Assembly (NCBI RefSeq): GCF_030297155.1
Contig: NZ_AP028067.1
Coordinates: 3,224,001 to 3,288,000, forward strand
Reading direction: 5' to 3'
Source of the DNA: Vibrio sp. FE10
GTDB lineage: Bacteria > Pseudomonadota > Gammaproteobacteria > Enterobacterales > Vibrionaceae
Length of the DNA: 64,000 nt
The position numbers and the translations under genes are program-made. Below, piece after piece: positions 8,891-18,775 of the stretch (positions are counted from its first letter, which is position 1; each line of letters begins with the position of its first letter). The notes below the pieces were generated by a model. It did not search any database, was not told the DNA's origin, and saw only the letters and a list, made by a program, of their open reading frames with translations.

Positions 8891-10162
8891 TTGGACGACA
8901 TATCAACGGGTATCTTATTTGCGCTACTCGCGTGTCTCATCGTAATTTCTGGTTATTTCTCTGGTTCTGAAACGGGCATGATGTCCCTGAACCGCTACCG
9001 TTTAAAGCACTTAGCCAGTACGGGCCATAAAGGTGCCAAACGCGTAGAAAAACTTCTGAGTCGCCCAGACAGATTGATCGGCCTCATTCTCATCGGCAAC
9101 AATCTCGTCAACATTCTTGCATCTGCGATCGCTACGATTCTTGGTATGCGTATCTATGGGGATATCGGCGTTGCAATCGCAACCGGAGCCCTGACCCTAG
9201 TGATCCTCGTATTTGCTGAGGTTACTCCAAAAACCATCGCCTCACTTTTCCCAGAACGAGTGTCTTACGCCAGCAGTATTCTATTAATGATACTGATGAA
9301 GGTGCTGTCTCCACTGGTTATCTTGGTTAACTTTATTACTAACGGCTTCATTCGTATCCTAGGTGTCAAAGCCAGCCATGATGCGACCGACCACTTGAGC
9401 TCAGAAGAGCTTAGAACCGTAGTAAATGAAGCGGGAACCCTGATACCTCAGCGTCACCAAGATATGTTGGTGTCTATTCTAGATTTAGAGCACGTCACCG
9501 TGAATGACATCATGGTGCCGCGTAATGAGATCACCGGCATCGACATCAATGATGACTGGAAGTCTATCGTCCGTCAGCTAACCCACTCTCCTCATGGTCG
9601 TGTCGTGCTATACCGCGATCAGATAGATGAAGTGGTTGGTATGTTGAGGCTGCGTGAAGCTTATCGCTTGATGCTTGAAAAGAACGAGTTCAATAAAGAG
9701 ACACTGCTGCGTGCCGCAGATGAAATCTACTTTATTCCTGAAGCGACGCCACTCAATATTCAACTGCTTAAATTCCAACGCAACAAACAGCGTATTGGCT
9801 TGATCGTCGATGAGTATGGCGATATCAACGGCTTGGTCACGCTAGAAGATATTCTTGAAGAGATCGTGGGCGAATTTACGACTTCTATTGCACCGAGCTT
9901 ATCTGAAGAGATCACACCACAAAGTGATGGTAGCTTCTTGATTGAAGGCAGCGCCAATATCCGAGATATTAACAAAGGCTTGCAGTGGAAATTGCCAACT
10001 GACGGCCCAAGAACACTCAATGGCCTGATATTAGAACATCTAGAAGATATCCCAGAAAGTCACCTCAGTGTTGAGGTTGCCAGCCACCCGATGGAAATCG
10101 TTGAACTCGAAGAGAACCGCATCAAACTAGTGCGCGTGTTTCCACAGGTAGCCAACGGGTAA
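8891..10162 (+). CDS. corB: CorB/YfjD-type CNNM membrane protein with CBS domains
   Basis: This family (DUF21/CNNM, CorB in Salmonella) is implicated in magnesium/cobalt export. The protein has three to four N-terminal membrane segments with the DUF21 motif SGSETGMMSLNRYRLKHL, a CBS pair (MVPRNEITGIDIND... and VDEYGDINGLVTLEDILEEIVGEF), and a C-terminal CorC/HlyC domain (SANIRDINKGLQWKLP). Length, 423 residues, is typical. The start is TTG, supported by an AGGAAAAG ribosome site and by conservation of the N-terminus. Neighbours ypjD and ffh are the usual ones. Older hemolysin annotations for this family are misleading. Confidence 0.93.
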   Translation: MDDISTGILFALLACLIVISGYFSGSETGMMSLNRYRLKHLASTGHKGAKRVEKLLSRPDRLIGLILIGNNLVNILASAIATILGMRIYGDIGVAIATGALTLVILVFAEVTPKTIASLFPERVSYASSILLMILMKVLSPLVILVNFITNGFIRILGVKASHDATDHLSSEELRTVVNEAGTLIPQRHQDMLVSILDLEHVTVNDIMVPRNEITGIDINDDWKSIVRQLTHSPHGRVVLYRDQIDEVVGMLRLREAYRLMLEKNEFNKETLLRAADEIYFIPEATPLNIQLLKFQRNKQRIGLIVDEYGDINGLVTLEDILEEIVGEFTTSIAPSLSEEITPQSDGSFLIEGSANIRDINKGLQWKLPTDGPRTLNGLILEHLEDIPESHLSVEVASHPMEIVELEENRIKLVRVFPQVANG

Positions 10163-10181
10163 TCGCGACTCGACGAAAAAC

Positions 10182-10212
10182 AAAAGGCCCGGTTCATTGA
10201 ACCGGGCCTTTT
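10182..10212. terminator. Bidirectional terminator between corB and luxS
   Basis: AAAAGGCCCGGTTC and GAACCGGGCCTTTT form a perfect 14-base-pair stem with a three-base loop. It has T residues after the stem on both strands, so it can end corB and the convergent luxS transcript. Confidence 0.93.
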
Positions 10213-10239
10213 AGTATCTAACTCTTTTAGTATCTAGCT

Positions 10240-10279
10240 CGCTCTGCCTCTAGAGTGAAATGTATCTAGAGGCAGAGCG
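10240..10279. repeat. 15-base-pair perfect inverted repeat downstream of luxS
   Basis: CGCTCTGCCTCTAGA and its exact complement are separated by ten bases. No T run follows on the minus strand, so this is not an ordinary terminator. It would form a stable hairpin in the luxS mRNA 3' region just before the terminator at 10182-10212. Confidence 0.9.
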
Positions 10280-10302
10280 TATTCAAAGTGAACTAACAAT
10301 GA

Positions 10303-10821
10303 CTAGTCGATTTTAAGCTCTTGAAGCATCGACTCTGGCAATGCCAGTTCATCATTTTTGTTTACAGAGATACCAGCAGCAATGATCGCTTTGGCGATAT
10401 CTTTCGCTTCATCCAAAGAGTGCATTGCCGCAGTACCACATTGGTATTCGTTCAGCTCAGGGATCTTATTTTGATTCTCAACTTTCAGCACATCTTGCAT
10501 TGCAGCCAACCAACCGTCTGCCACTTGTTGCTCTGAAGGCGTACCAATTAGGCTCATGTAGAAACCAGTACGACAGCCCATAGGTGAAATATCGATGATC
10601 TCCACATCTGAACCGTTCAATTGATTACGCATGAATCCAGCGTATAGATGCTCTAGAGTATGGATACCTTTTTCAGATAGGATATCTTTGTTTGGTGCAG
10701 TAAAACGCAGGTCAAATACCGTGATGGTATCCCCTTTTGGGGTTTGCATTGTTTTCGCAACACGAACTGCCGGGGCGTTCATGCGTGTATGATCAACAGT
10801 AAAACTATCTAATAAAGGCAT
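10303..10821 (-). CDS. luxS: S-ribosylhomocysteine lyase LuxS
   Basis: LuxS splits S-ribosylhomocysteine into homocysteine and 4,5-dihydroxypentane-2,3-dione, the precursor of autoinducer-2. The 172-residue protein has the iron/zinc site [12 protein letters not shown] (HxxEH near residue 54), the conserved cysteine in [12 protein letters not shown] near 84, and the third metal ligand in [11 protein letters not shown] near residue 128. It sits 24 bases after a lipoprotein gene, itself ten bases after gshA; the three probably form one transcript. In vibrios this makes the autoinducer-2 sensed through LuxPQ. Confidence 0.98.
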   Translation of the reverse strand: MPLLDSFTVDHTRMNAPAVRVAKTMQTPKGDTITVFDLRFTAPNKDILSEKGIHTLEHLYAGFMRNQLNGSDVEIIDISPMGCRTGFYMSLIGTPSEQQVADGWLAAMQDVLKVENQNKIPELNEYQCGTAAMHSLDEAKDIAKAIIAAGISVNKNDELALPESMLQELKID

Positions 10822-10845
10822 TGCTATTCTCCATGACGGTTGGCT

Positions 10846-11496
10846 TTAGAAAAACCAACTTCGATTGTCTTCTAGTTCTTTGCGGCACTGTTTAAGTTGC
10901 CAGCCATAATCTTTTGCTTGCTGTTCGACTTTGCGGGCCACCTTAATCAAAGATGGTTTGCTGTTATACGATTTACGCTTAAAACCACCGCGACCTTCAT
11001 GATAAGCCAAGTACTGGTTATATGGGTCCCAAAGTGAAACCCCTAACTGACGACGCGTCTCGCTGGTGTACCAGCCAATAAACATCAGTGCATCGTCAAA
11101 GTTGGTTCTTGAACCACCATTGTTGGTTGCCTTCTGGAAATCTTCCCAAGCAGGATCTTGAGCTTGTGCATAACCATAAGCACTGCTCACACGACCCCAT
11201 GGAATGAAACCCAGAATGTAATCTTTTGGTGGGCGCGCATCATGACGAAAGCTACTCTCTTGCTTAACAAAAGCCATCGCTACGTTGATCGGCGTTCCCC
11301 ACTCTTCTTGCATATCTAACGCATCTTCGTACCACGAAGGGTGCTCTCTAAAGATACTACAGATGTTACTTTGCTCTTTAGGCGGTGGTGTTGCACAGCC
11401 AACCAACAGGCTAGAGACAACACCAACAGTCACTACGGGCAGCCACTTTCCACTTACACGAGTGGACAGGCCTAATAAGGCTTGCTTCCTTTCCAC
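10846..11496 (-). CDS. Lipoprotein with lytic-transglycosylase-like fold
   Basis: This 216-residue protein has a signal peptide ending in a lipobox (SSLLVGC, cysteine near residue 34), so it is probably a lipoprotein. The mature part contains AFVKQESSF, resembling the catalytic-glutamate region of soluble lytic transglycosylases, then SSAYGYAQAQDPAWEDF and YLAYHEGRGGF. That pattern suggests a lysozyme-like fold acting on, or binding, peptidoglycan. The gene lies between gshA and luxS, an arrangement conserved in vibrios. Enzymatic activity is inferred, not shown. Confidence 0.8.
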   Translation of the reverse strand: MERKQALLGLSTRVSGKWLPVVTVGVVSSLLVGCATPPPKEQSNICSIFREHPSWYEDALDMQEEWGTPINVAMAFVKQESSFRHDARPPKDYILGFIPWGRVSSAYGYAQAQDPAWEDFQKATNNGGSRTNFDDALMFIGWYTSETRRQLGVSLWDPYNQYLAYHEGRGGFKRKSYNSKPSLIKVARKVEQQAKDYGWQLKQCRKELEDNRSWFF

Positions 11497-11506
11497 CGAA
11501 GTCTCG

Positions 11507-13075
11507 CTATGCTTTTAAATACGAAAAATAATCCGTTAAGAAGCTGTCAAAATCTTGTGTGCTTGCTTCTTCACTTTGTTGCTGAGCGATCATTGAGCGT
11601 TGAACTTCCGCTTCCATCAACTCAGCTGAGTAAACTTTATATTGGTGCGCTTTGTGTTGTTGAGCGTAGGTTTTTCCTAACGCACAAGCAACTTTACCCA
11701 AGCCACCTAATCTTTTGGTCTCTTCAAGTAGCTGACCTGAAATCGTCAATTCTGGGTTATCGATCCAAGTTTCAAGCGTATCGCATGTTTCTTGGTAAGC
11801 TCGACCACCTTGCTCTGCGTCCATCATTTCGGCAATAGAGCGTAGATCTTTGAAGACACGCTTCGCCCAGTCTTGTAGAGACAGTCTTTCTCCATCACAA
11901 CCGATTTTCAGCTCTAAACCAACCTGACGACCTTCTAAGATCACCTTGTTCCAGTTATCGCGCCAGCATTCAAGTTCGCAGTTATCCATCTCAGCAGAGT
12001 CGGTTAACACACTCCAAGTTAGGAATAAATCTAAGAAGCGAACTTGTTGCTCATTGATACCAATTGAGCTGAATGGGTTTACGTCTAAAGAGCGAACCTC
12101 GATGTACTCAACACCAGCACGAGCCAGTGCTTCAGATGGCTTCTCACCACTTTTAGCAACACGCTTAGGACGAATTGGCGCATAAAGCTCGTTCTCGATT
12201 TGAAGAACGTTGCTATTTAACTGACGGTATTCACCATCAACTTTGGTACCAATTTCGGCAAACTCTTCCGATGGTGTGCGAATCGCTTGGTTCAATCCCT
12301 CTAGGTACTGGTCTAGGCTATTAAAGCCAATTTTCAATACACTTTGAGCACTGTTGGTGTAGCCAAGATCGCTCAGACGTAGTGCCGTTGCTTTTGGCAG
12401 ATACAGCGTCTCGCCAATCTTTTCAAAAGGTAGCTTTGTCTCTCTTCCTTTGATGAAAGAAGGACATAGTGCAGGTGAAGCACCGAAGAAATAAGGAATT
12501 AACCAGCCAAAACGGTAATAATTACGAATCAAGCCAAAGTAAGCATCGGACTTGGATTCACAACGCACTTCTTCGGTTTGCTCTCCAAACAAGCTATCCC
12601 AAAAACTATCTGGGAAAGAGAAGTTGAAGTGAACTCCTGAAATAATCTGCATCAGGCTACCGTAACGACGTTTTAAGCCTTCACGATATAGCGTCTTCAT
12701 CTTGCCGTTGTTAGAGGTGCCGTATTGCGCTAGCTGAATATAATCTTCACTGCCTACATAACAAGGCATAGAAAGCGGCCACATCTTTTCGCCATCTAAC
12801 TTGGTTTGTGTGAAATGGTGGATATCAGACAACTGATTCAAAAGCGTCGGAACGTCGTTAGAAACAGGCGTAATAAACTCCAGTAGCGACTCAGAAAAAT
12901 CGGTCGTTACCCATCCGTTCATCAACGCAGATCCCAAAGCCTTTGGGTGCGGCCCAGTCGCAAGATGCCCATCTTCCGTGTAGCGTAACGTTTCCCTTTC
13001 AACACCACGACCAAATTGAGAGAAGGTCTTAGGGTTGGTTGCAACTTGCTTTAGTCGCGCAGCAAAATCAGTCAA
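11507..13075 (-). CDS. gshA: Glutamate-cysteine ligase GshA
   Basis: GshA joins glutamate and cysteine, the rate-limiting step of glutathione synthesis. At 522 residues it is a proteobacterial type-1 enzyme, with [15 protein letters not shown] near residue 23, [43 protein letters not shown] and [15 protein letters not shown]. The start codon is TTG, as in E. coli gshA. It lies ten bases upstream of the lipoprotein gene and is likely cotranscribed with luxS. Confidence 0.97.
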   Translation of the reverse strand: MTDFAARLKQVATNPKTFSQFGRGVERETLRYTEDGHLATGPHPKALGSALMNGWVTTDFSESLLEFITPVSNDVPTLLNQLSDIHHFTQTKLDGEKMWPLSMPCYVGSEDYIQLAQYGTSNNGKMKTLYREGLKRRYGSLMQIISGVHFNFSFPDSFWDSLFGEQTEEVRCESKSDAYFGLIRNYYRFGWLIPYFFGASPALCPSFIKGRETKLPFEKIGETLYLPKATALRLSDLGYTNSAQSVLKIGFNSLDQYLEGLNQAIRTPSEEFAEIGTKVDGEYRQLNSNVLQIENELYAPIRPKRVAKSGEKPSEALARAGVEYIEVRSLDVNPFSSIGINEQQVRFLDLFLTWSVLTDSAEMDNCELECWRDNWNKVILEGRQVGLELKIGCDGERLSLQDWAKRVFKDLRSIAEMMDAEQGGRAYQETCDTLETWIDNPELTISGQLLEETKRLGGLGKVACALGKTYAQQHKAHQYKVYSAELMEAEVQRSMIAQQQSEEASTQDFDSFLTDYFSYLKA

Positions 13076-13174
13076 AATTCAGTTCACTTATCTTATATCG
13101 TTCTGATTAGAACTATCATAAATTAGGTCGGAGGAGAAAAATAGAGTCTTTTCCCTCCCCCTTTAATGTGTACT

Positions 13175-16033
13175 CTAACGAATGATTTCAAGCTCTTCTA
13201 TTGGAATATCTAACTTTTCTAGTTGAGGACGAAGCGAAGCCGCGTCGCCAACAACAATTATTTGATAATCATTCGGGTCAAACCATTTCTTAGATAGCTC
13301 GTTTAATGTCTCTTTTGAGACTGTTTCAACTATCTGATTACGTTGTTGTAGGTAATCTTCATCAAGGCTCAGCGCAACAATATTACTCAACAATCCAGCC
13401 TTTTGACTTGGTGTTTCGTATTTAAGCGCATCTTGTTGACCGACGGCAAGGCGCATAAATTTCACCTCTTCGTCAGTTAATCCACTTTGACTAAATTCAT
13501 TCAGCTCAGAGATAAACTCTTGAATCGATGGAACCGTCGCATTGGCTCTTACTTGAGCACTGAATACTACCGCACCAGTTTCACGCGTACTGGCGAAGTA
13601 ACCACTCGCACCGTAAGTGTAGGCTTTGTCCTCACGCAGGTTCTGGTTGATACGACTATTGAAGTTACCCGCTAAATTGAAGTTAGCCAACTGGCTCAAA
13701 TACAACTCACCGGTCGCATCAAAAGGTAAACCTTTACGCACCAAACGAACAATACTTTGCGGCGCACCCGGTTTATCCACTAAATACAGATGCTGTCCTG
13801 AAAGCTCTTTGATGATCTGCGGACGCGTTAGTGGTGCCGCATCGCCTTGCCACTGTTCAAAGAATTGTAGCTGTTTCCCCACCTCTTTCTTCGAGATGTC
13901 TCCCACAACAACAAGATTGGCACCTTCTGGTGTGTAATGTTGGCCATAGAATTTTTTCACGTCATCTAAGGTCAGTTGCGATAGAGACGCTTTCGTGCCA
14001 TCGCTGGCTCTAGCAAAAATACTGTCACCAAATAGCACTTCACGGGTTGCTTGAGAAGCCATCCAGCTTGGTTGTTGGTGCTGATAGACAACGCCTTCAA
14101 GCATCTGCTTCTTAACCCGTTCGAAGTCTTGCTCATCAAACTTAGGTTCAAACAGAACCTCTTGCACGATCGCTAACGTTTGAGGCAGGTTTTTCTCTAG
14201 CGTTGAAACCGAGATATCCGTGGTATAACTTCCGGCGCTAATGCTGACACTGCTGCCAAGCTTATCTAAGGTTGCCTGTAGCTCTTCAACCGTTCGCTTC
14301 GTCGAACCTTCTTCCATCATAGAAGCCGTTAAGTTCGCTAAGCCTTCTTGTCCTTTACGAACATAGCGTTCGCCTGCAGGCAGTTGAATTTGTAGCTGTA
14401 CTGTCGGCGTTTCACTGGTCACAGTACCAATCAAGTCAGTGCCGTTCGCAAAGTGCATGCGATACAGTTCAGGCATGGTCGCTTCAACACCAAAGTTCAC
14501 TTCTGGCATCACGCTGCGATCAAATGTGTTCGGTGCTTTTCTGAAATCAAGCTGATCTTCAGTGACCTTGGCATATTCAGGTAACGTGCGAGCTGGAGTG
14601 GTGAATGTAGCTTCACGAACCGCGAGATCGAGCTGCTTCTTAGGAACAACACTCAAGGTAACCTTATGCTTACCCTCGATGAAATCTTGATAAGCCTTGC
14701 TGACGCTTTCTGGTGTTACCGCTCGGATTTGATCGAGTTGCGATTCAATACGATCCGGTTGACCATAGAAGGTCTGATTCGAAGCCAGTTGTGACACTTT
14801 CCCTTTCACACTTTGCAGAGCGAAAACCGCATCCGCTTCAGCCATACCGGTAATTTGGTCTAAGCGCTCTTGTTCAACACCCTCTTTCGAGAACTGCTCT
14901 AAGGTATCCATCAACTCTTTGTTAAGAACCGTCAAATCACCTTTTTTACCAGAGTCGCCCATCGCATAAACATACATGGTACAAGCCAATTCAGCACAGT
15001 CATGGAAGGAACCTGCACTCACCGCTTTTTGCGTCTTAACCAAGTTTTGATATAGGTAACTGTTGGTACCAGAACCTAAAACATTAGACAGTGCATTTAG
15101 CGAAGCTTGTGTTTCTTCACCACGATACGTCGTTGGCCAACCGACCAGTACCATCGGCTGACGAATATTATCTTTTAGGGTGATGTACTTATCTTCAGTC
15201 AGCACTGCAGGTTGTTTCTCAGCAGCCTTAACTTCAGGGCCTTGAGGGATTGGACCAAAGTACTTGTTAACCCACTCTAGCGTGTCATCAACATCGATAT
15301 CACCACCGATAGTCAACACAGCATTATTGGGGCCATACCAGCGTAGGAAGAAGGCTTTAAGATCATTCACATCCACACGGTCTAAGTCTTCAACATAACC
15401 GATTGGTTGCCACGAATACGGGTGCCCTTCAGGGTAAAGCGCTTCACCCATGCGTTCCCACATTAAGCCATAAGGGCGATTTTCGTAGCTTTGTGCTCGC
15501 TCGTTCTTAACCGTGCCTCTTTGCACTTCAAATTTCTTCTGAGAAACCGCATCCAACAAGAAGCCCATACGATCCGATTCCAACCACAACATTTTCTCAA
15601 GTTGATTAGAAGGAACGGTTTCAAAGTAGTTGGTACGGTCACGGTTGGTGGTGCCGTTTAACGAGCCACCAGCCTCGGTAATGATCTTAAAGTGCTGTTG
15701 GTCACCGACGTTTTCAGAGCCTTGGAACATCATGTGCTCAAAGAAGTGAGCAAAGCCTGACTTACCAATCTGCTCACGTGCAGAACCTACGTGATAAGTA
15801 ACATCAACATGCACCAGTGGATCGGAATCGTCAGGAGAAAGAATAACGGTCAGGCCATTTTCAAGCTGATATTTCGCATACGGAATCACGACTTTATCTT
15901 TAGAAGGCTTAACTTCTTCTAATAAAGTGACACCTTCAGGTAGCGAAGAAAAGAAGGGTGTTGAGCTAGGTACATTGTAAGAACAGCCAGCAATGGCGAT
16001 AAGAGAAAATGTACCAAGTAAAACCTTTTTCAT
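13175..16033 (-). CDS. M16 (insulinase-family) zinc protease, predicted lipoprotein
   Basis: The protein is 952 residues with two M16 halves. The first contains the inverted zinc motif HFFEHMMF (HxxEH, near residue 95) and a downstream glutamate-rich helix; the second half (after about residue 500) is the inactive partner domain. A signal peptide ends in a lipobox (LIAIAGC, cysteine at 17), so it is probably anchored to a membrane on the periplasmic side. It starts nine bases after yqaA, in a likely operon with yqaA and the oxidoreductase. The substrate is unknown; M16 enzymes generally degrade small peptides. Confidence 0.92.
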   Translation of the reverse strand: MKKVLLGTFSLIAIAGCSYNVPSSTPFFSSLPEGVTLLEEVKPSKDKVVIPYAKYQLENGLTVILSPDDSDPLVHVDVTYHVGSAREQIGKSGFAHFFEHMMFQGSENVGDQQHFKIITEAGGSLNGTTNRDRTNYFETVPSNQLEKMLWLESDRMGFLLDAVSQKKFEVQRGTVKNERAQSYENRPYGLMWERMGEALYPEGHPYSWQPIGYVEDLDRVDVNDLKAFFLRWYGPNNAVLTIGGDIDVDDTLEWVNKYFGPIPQGPEVKAAEKQPAVLTEDKYITLKDNIRQPMVLVGWPTTYRGEETQASLNALSNVLGSGTNSYLYQNLVKTQKAVSAGSFHDCAELACTMYVYAMGDSGKKGDLTVLNKELMDTLEQFSKEGVEQERLDQITGMAEADAVFALQSVKGKVSQLASNQTFYGQPDRIESQLDQIRAVTPESVSKAYQDFIEGKHKVTLSVVPKKQLDLAVREATFTTPARTLPEYAKVTEDQLDFRKAPNTFDRSVMPEVNFGVEATMPELYRMHFANGTDLIGTVTSETPTVQLQIQLPAGERYVRKGQEGLANLTASMMEEGSTKRTVEELQATLDKLGSSVSISAGSYTTDISVSTLEKNLPQTLAIVQEVLFEPKFDEQDFERVKKQMLEGVVYQHQQPSWMASQATREVLFGDSIFARASDGTKASLSQLTLDDVKKFYGQHYTPEGANLVVVGDISKKEVGKQLQFFEQWQGDAAPLTRPQIIKELSGQHLYLVDKPGAPQSIVRLVRKGLPFDATGELYLSQLANFNLAGNFNSRINQNLREDKAYTYGASGYFASTRETGAVVFSAQVRANATVPSIQEFISELNEFSQSGLTDEEVKFMRLAVGQQDALKYETPSQKAGLLSNIVALSLDEDYLQQRNQIVETVSKETLNELSKKWFDPNDYQIIVVGDAASLRPQLEKLDIPIEELEIIR

Positions 16034-16042
16034 AGGTTCTCC

Positions 16043-16504
16043 TTAGAAAAAACCGAAGTAGATAGCAGCAAGTAAGCTGTAGCGAGCGGCTTTGCCAATC
16101 GCTATCAAAATAACGCTAGGGATAAATTTCATTCTCAGCCAGCCTGCAGCCAGACACAAAGGATCACCAATGATGGGTAACCAACTAAATAACAATGTCC
16201 AGTAACCATAACGGCTCAGCCAAGCCATAGCCTTATGACCATGCTTTTCAGATTGAGTTCGATTAGGCAACCACAAACCAATCCAATAGTTGGTCAGGCC
16301 GCCTAAGGTATTACCAAGTGTCGCCAGCAGAATGATCGATGATGTTGAGAACTGATCCAAGCTCAATGCCGCAACCAGGCTTGCTTCTGAACCGCCGGGC
16401 AATAACGTGGCGCTCAAGAAGCCACTGATGAAAAGCACCCACAGCGCTGAGTCAGAGAACCACAGCGCTATGTTTTCAAACAGAGAATTAAAAAACTCTA
16501 GCAC
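16043..16504 (-). CDS. yqaA: YqaA-family (DedA-like) inner membrane protein
   Basis: The 153-residue protein has about four hydrophobic segments and the family features FISGFLSATLLPGGSEASL, GNTLGGLTNYWIG and WLPIIGDPLCLAAGWLRM. It belongs to the SNARE-associated/DedA-like (VTT) superfamily, whose members are proposed lipid or membrane-homeostasis transporters; YqaA itself has no established role. It lies seven bases from the oxidoreductase gene and nine from the M16 gene, suggesting one transcript. Confidence 0.88.
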   Translation of the reverse strand: MLEFFNSLFENIALWFSDSALWVLFISGFLSATLLPGGSEASLVAALSLDQFSTSSIILLATLGNTLGGLTNYWIGLWLPNRTQSEKHGHKAMAWLSRYGYWTLLFSWLPIIGDPLCLAAGWLRMKFIPSVILIAIGKAARYSLLAAIYFGFF

Positions 16505-16510
16505 TGCCTA

Positions 16511-17464
16511 TCAACCTTCTTGCATTTTAAGTAGTACCTTGCCTCTGGTATGTCCGGTTTCAACCTGTAGATGAGCTGACTGCGCTTCGTCTAACTGGTA
16601 GATACCTTGAATTTCTGTTTTGAGCAAACCGACACTGACCATGTACAGCATGGTGTCCATTTGCTCTGGGTTTGGCTCAACCAGCATACCTGACGCAGTA
16701 AAGCCTAATAATGTTGCTTTTTCGCAGATCAATTCAGCAGATAAAGTTGGGACTGTCACAACTCTTGCGCCATCTTTTAGACACTTCAATGCATCGAGAG
16801 CGGTGTCGCCACCAACCAAATCAATCAGCACATCAACATCAGATACTCTTTCTGATGCTGGCGCAAACTTATAGTTAATCGCATGAGCGCCCAGCGTTGC
16901 TAAGTAATCAAGATTCGCTTCGCTACAAGTGGTGTAAACCTCGGCTTTCGCTGCCACCGCGATTTGAACCGCTAGATGACCAACGCCGCCTGCACCCGCT
17001 AAGATGAGTACACGGTCGCCCTCTTTCACTTCAGCCTTGTTGAGTGCCTGTGCTGCCGTTTGACTGGCTAGTGGTAATGCCGCAGCCGCTTCTAGAGTGA
17101 CCGAATCAGGAACCATGCTTAATGCAGCCTCTGGAACACACACATATTGGCTGTAACCGCCGCCTTGTAATGGGAAGCCAATAAAGCCGGCTACGTTATC
17201 ACCAACAGTAAAACGCTCTGCCTGTTCGCCTAGCGTGACAATTTGCCCTGAAATGTCGTAACCAGGCACCCAAGGAAGGTTATCTTTGTTCTGTGCTGCA
17301 GCCCAACCAAGGCCAGCACGGGTTTTGACATCAATCGGATTAATGCCTGAAAAAGAAACTTTAACCACGACCTCCCCGGCTTTAGGCTCAGGAATAGCAC
17401 TGGTTTGAATACTTAGGTTTTCGACGCCGCCGAATTGAGTAATCGCAATCTGTTTGTTTTCCAT
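16511..17464 (-). CDS. Medium-chain NADPH-dependent oxidoreductase (quinone reductase-like)
   Basis: The 317-residue protein is a zinc-independent medium-chain dehydrogenase/reductase. The N-terminal GroES-like domain (GEVVVKVSFSGINPIDVKTR, GYDISGQIV) is followed by a Rossmann domain with ILAGAGGVGHLAVQIA near residue 150. The structural-zinc cysteines are absent, as in quinone oxidoreductases and zeta-crystallins. I place the start at ATG 17464 (MENKQIAI), which has AAGGA upstream; an in-frame extension to 17560 lacks support. First gene of a probable operon with yqaA and the M16 protease. Substrate not predictable. Confidence 0.88.
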   Translation of the reverse strand: MENKQIAITQFGGVENLSIQTSAIPEPKAGEVVVKVSFSGINPIDVKTRAGLGWAAAQNKDNLPWVPGYDISGQIVTLGEQAERFTVGDNVAGFIGFPLQGGGYSQYVCVPEAALSMVPDSVTLEAAAALPLASQTAAQALNKAEVKEGDRVLILAGAGGVGHLAVQIAVAAKAEVYTTCSEANLDYLATLGAHAINYKFAPASERVSDVDVLIDLVGGDTALDALKCLKDGARVVTVPTLSAELICEKATLLGFTASGMLVEPNPEQMDTMLYMVSVGLLKTEIQGIYQLDEAQSAHLQVETGHTRGKVLLKMQEG

Positions 17465-17523
17465 TTCCACATTTCCTTGATTGATAAAAGCCCTAGTGAG
17501 CAAACACCCTAATTGATAAAAAG

Positions 17524-17547
17524 AAAGGGATGCGAAAGCATCCCTTT
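17524..17547 (-). terminator. Terminator of the oadGAB operon
   Basis: AAAGGGATGC and GCATCCCTTT form a perfect ten-base-pair stem with a stable tetraloop. On the minus strand it is followed by CTTTTTATC. It lies about 90 bases beyond the oadB stop codon and before the oxidoreductase gene. Confidence 0.88.
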
Positions 17548-17635
17548 GACTATAAACCATTTAATAAGGCGAAGTTAACCGCTCATTCGTAAATTGACGA
17601 CCAATTAACGTAACGATACATGACCCAGCAGTTCA

Positions 17636-18766
17636 TTAGCCGACTAGCGCTAATAGAATACCGGCGGCAACCGCACTACCAAGTACACCTGCCACGTTCG
17701 GCCCCATCGCATGCATCAACAAGAAATTCTGAGGGTTTGCCTCAAGACCGACCTTGTTTACAACACGAGCTGCCATCGGAACCGCTGATACACCAGCTGC
17801 GCCAATCAATGGGTTAATATCTTCTTTAGAGAAGCGATTAAGTAGCTTAGCCATTAATACGCCACCCGCCGTACCGATACTGAACGCCACCGCACCTAAA
17901 CCTAAAATACCCAGTGTCTCTAAGTTCAAGAACGTATCCGCTTGAAGCTTAGAACCAACACCTAGACCTAGGAAAATAGTCACGACGTTAATCAGTTCGT
18001 TTTGAGCTGTTTTTGAAAGACGATCAACCACACCCGCTTCACGCATTAAGTTACCTAAACAGAACATACCCACTAGAGGTGTTGCTGAAGGTAGGAACAG
18101 AATCGTCATCAGTAGTACAGCAAGCGGGAAAAGGATCTTCTCAGCTTTACCAACGTGACGTAACTGCGCCATTTTAATCTTACGTTCTTCAGGCGTCGTT
18201 AACGCTTTCATGATTGGCGGCTGAATAATAGGAACCAACGCCATGTAGCTATAAGCCGCTACCGCAATGGCACCTAATAAATCAGGAGACAACTTACTCG
18301 CCAAGAAGATCGCGGTTGGGCCATCGGCACCACCAATGATCGCAATCGAAGAAGCATCGGCCATCGAGAATTCCATTCCTGGAACATAGTTCAGCAAGAT
18401 CGCGCCAAATAGCGTTGCGAAGATACCAAACTGAGCCGCAGCTCCTAGCCATAACGTTTTAGGGTTCGCAATCAACGCACCGAAGTCCGTCATTGCACCA
18501 ACACCCATAAAGATCAGCAGTGGGAAAATACCCGTTTCAATACCAATGTAGTAAACGTAATAAAGCAAACCACCAGGATCAGTAAACCCAGCATTTGGAA
18601 TATTTGCTAATACGGCACCAAAACCAATCGGTAATAGAAGTAACGGTTCAAATCCTTTACGAATTGCCAAAAACAACAGTAAGCAACCGACCAACATCAT
18701 ACAGATCTGGCCGAACTCAAAGTTAGCAATACCTGTTTCAGACCATAAGGTCATCAATCCTTCCAT
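17636..18766 (-). CDS. oadB: Oxaloacetate decarboxylase, beta subunit (sodium pump)
   Basis: OadB is the membrane subunit that couples decarboxylation of carboxybiotin to sodium export. It has about nine to eleven hydrophobic segments with [39 protein letters not shown], the sodium-site motif [16 protein letters not shown] and the C-terminal [14 protein letters not shown]. At 376 residues it is the shorter form; the classical enzyme is around 430. It starts nine bases after oadA. An alternative ATG at 18754 also has a ribosome site. Confidence 0.95.
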   Translation of the reverse strand: MEGLMTLWSETGIANFEFGQICMMLVGCLLLFLAIRKGFEPLLLLPIGFGAVLANIPNAGFTDPGGLLYYVYYIGIETGIFPLLIFMGVGAMTDFGALIANPKTLWLGAAAQFGIFATLFGAILLNYVPGMEFSMADASSIAIIGGADGPTAIFLASKLSPDLLGAIAVAAYSYMALVPIIQPPIMKALTTPEERKIKMAQLRHVGKAEKILFPLAVLLMTILFLPSATPLVGMFCLGNLMREAGVVDRLSKTAQNELINVVTIFLGLGVGSKLQADTFLNLETLGILGLGAVAFSIGTAGGVLMAKLLNRFSKEDINPLIGAAGVSAVPMAARVVNKVGLEANPQNFLLMHAMGPNVAGVLGSAVAAGILLALVG

Positions 18767-18775
18767 GGGACTCCC

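Noticed and set aside
11482..11838. 118-residue plus-strand frame inside gshA
   Set aside because: It is antisense to the conserved gshA coding sequence, with no similarity or ribosome site; a shadow frame.
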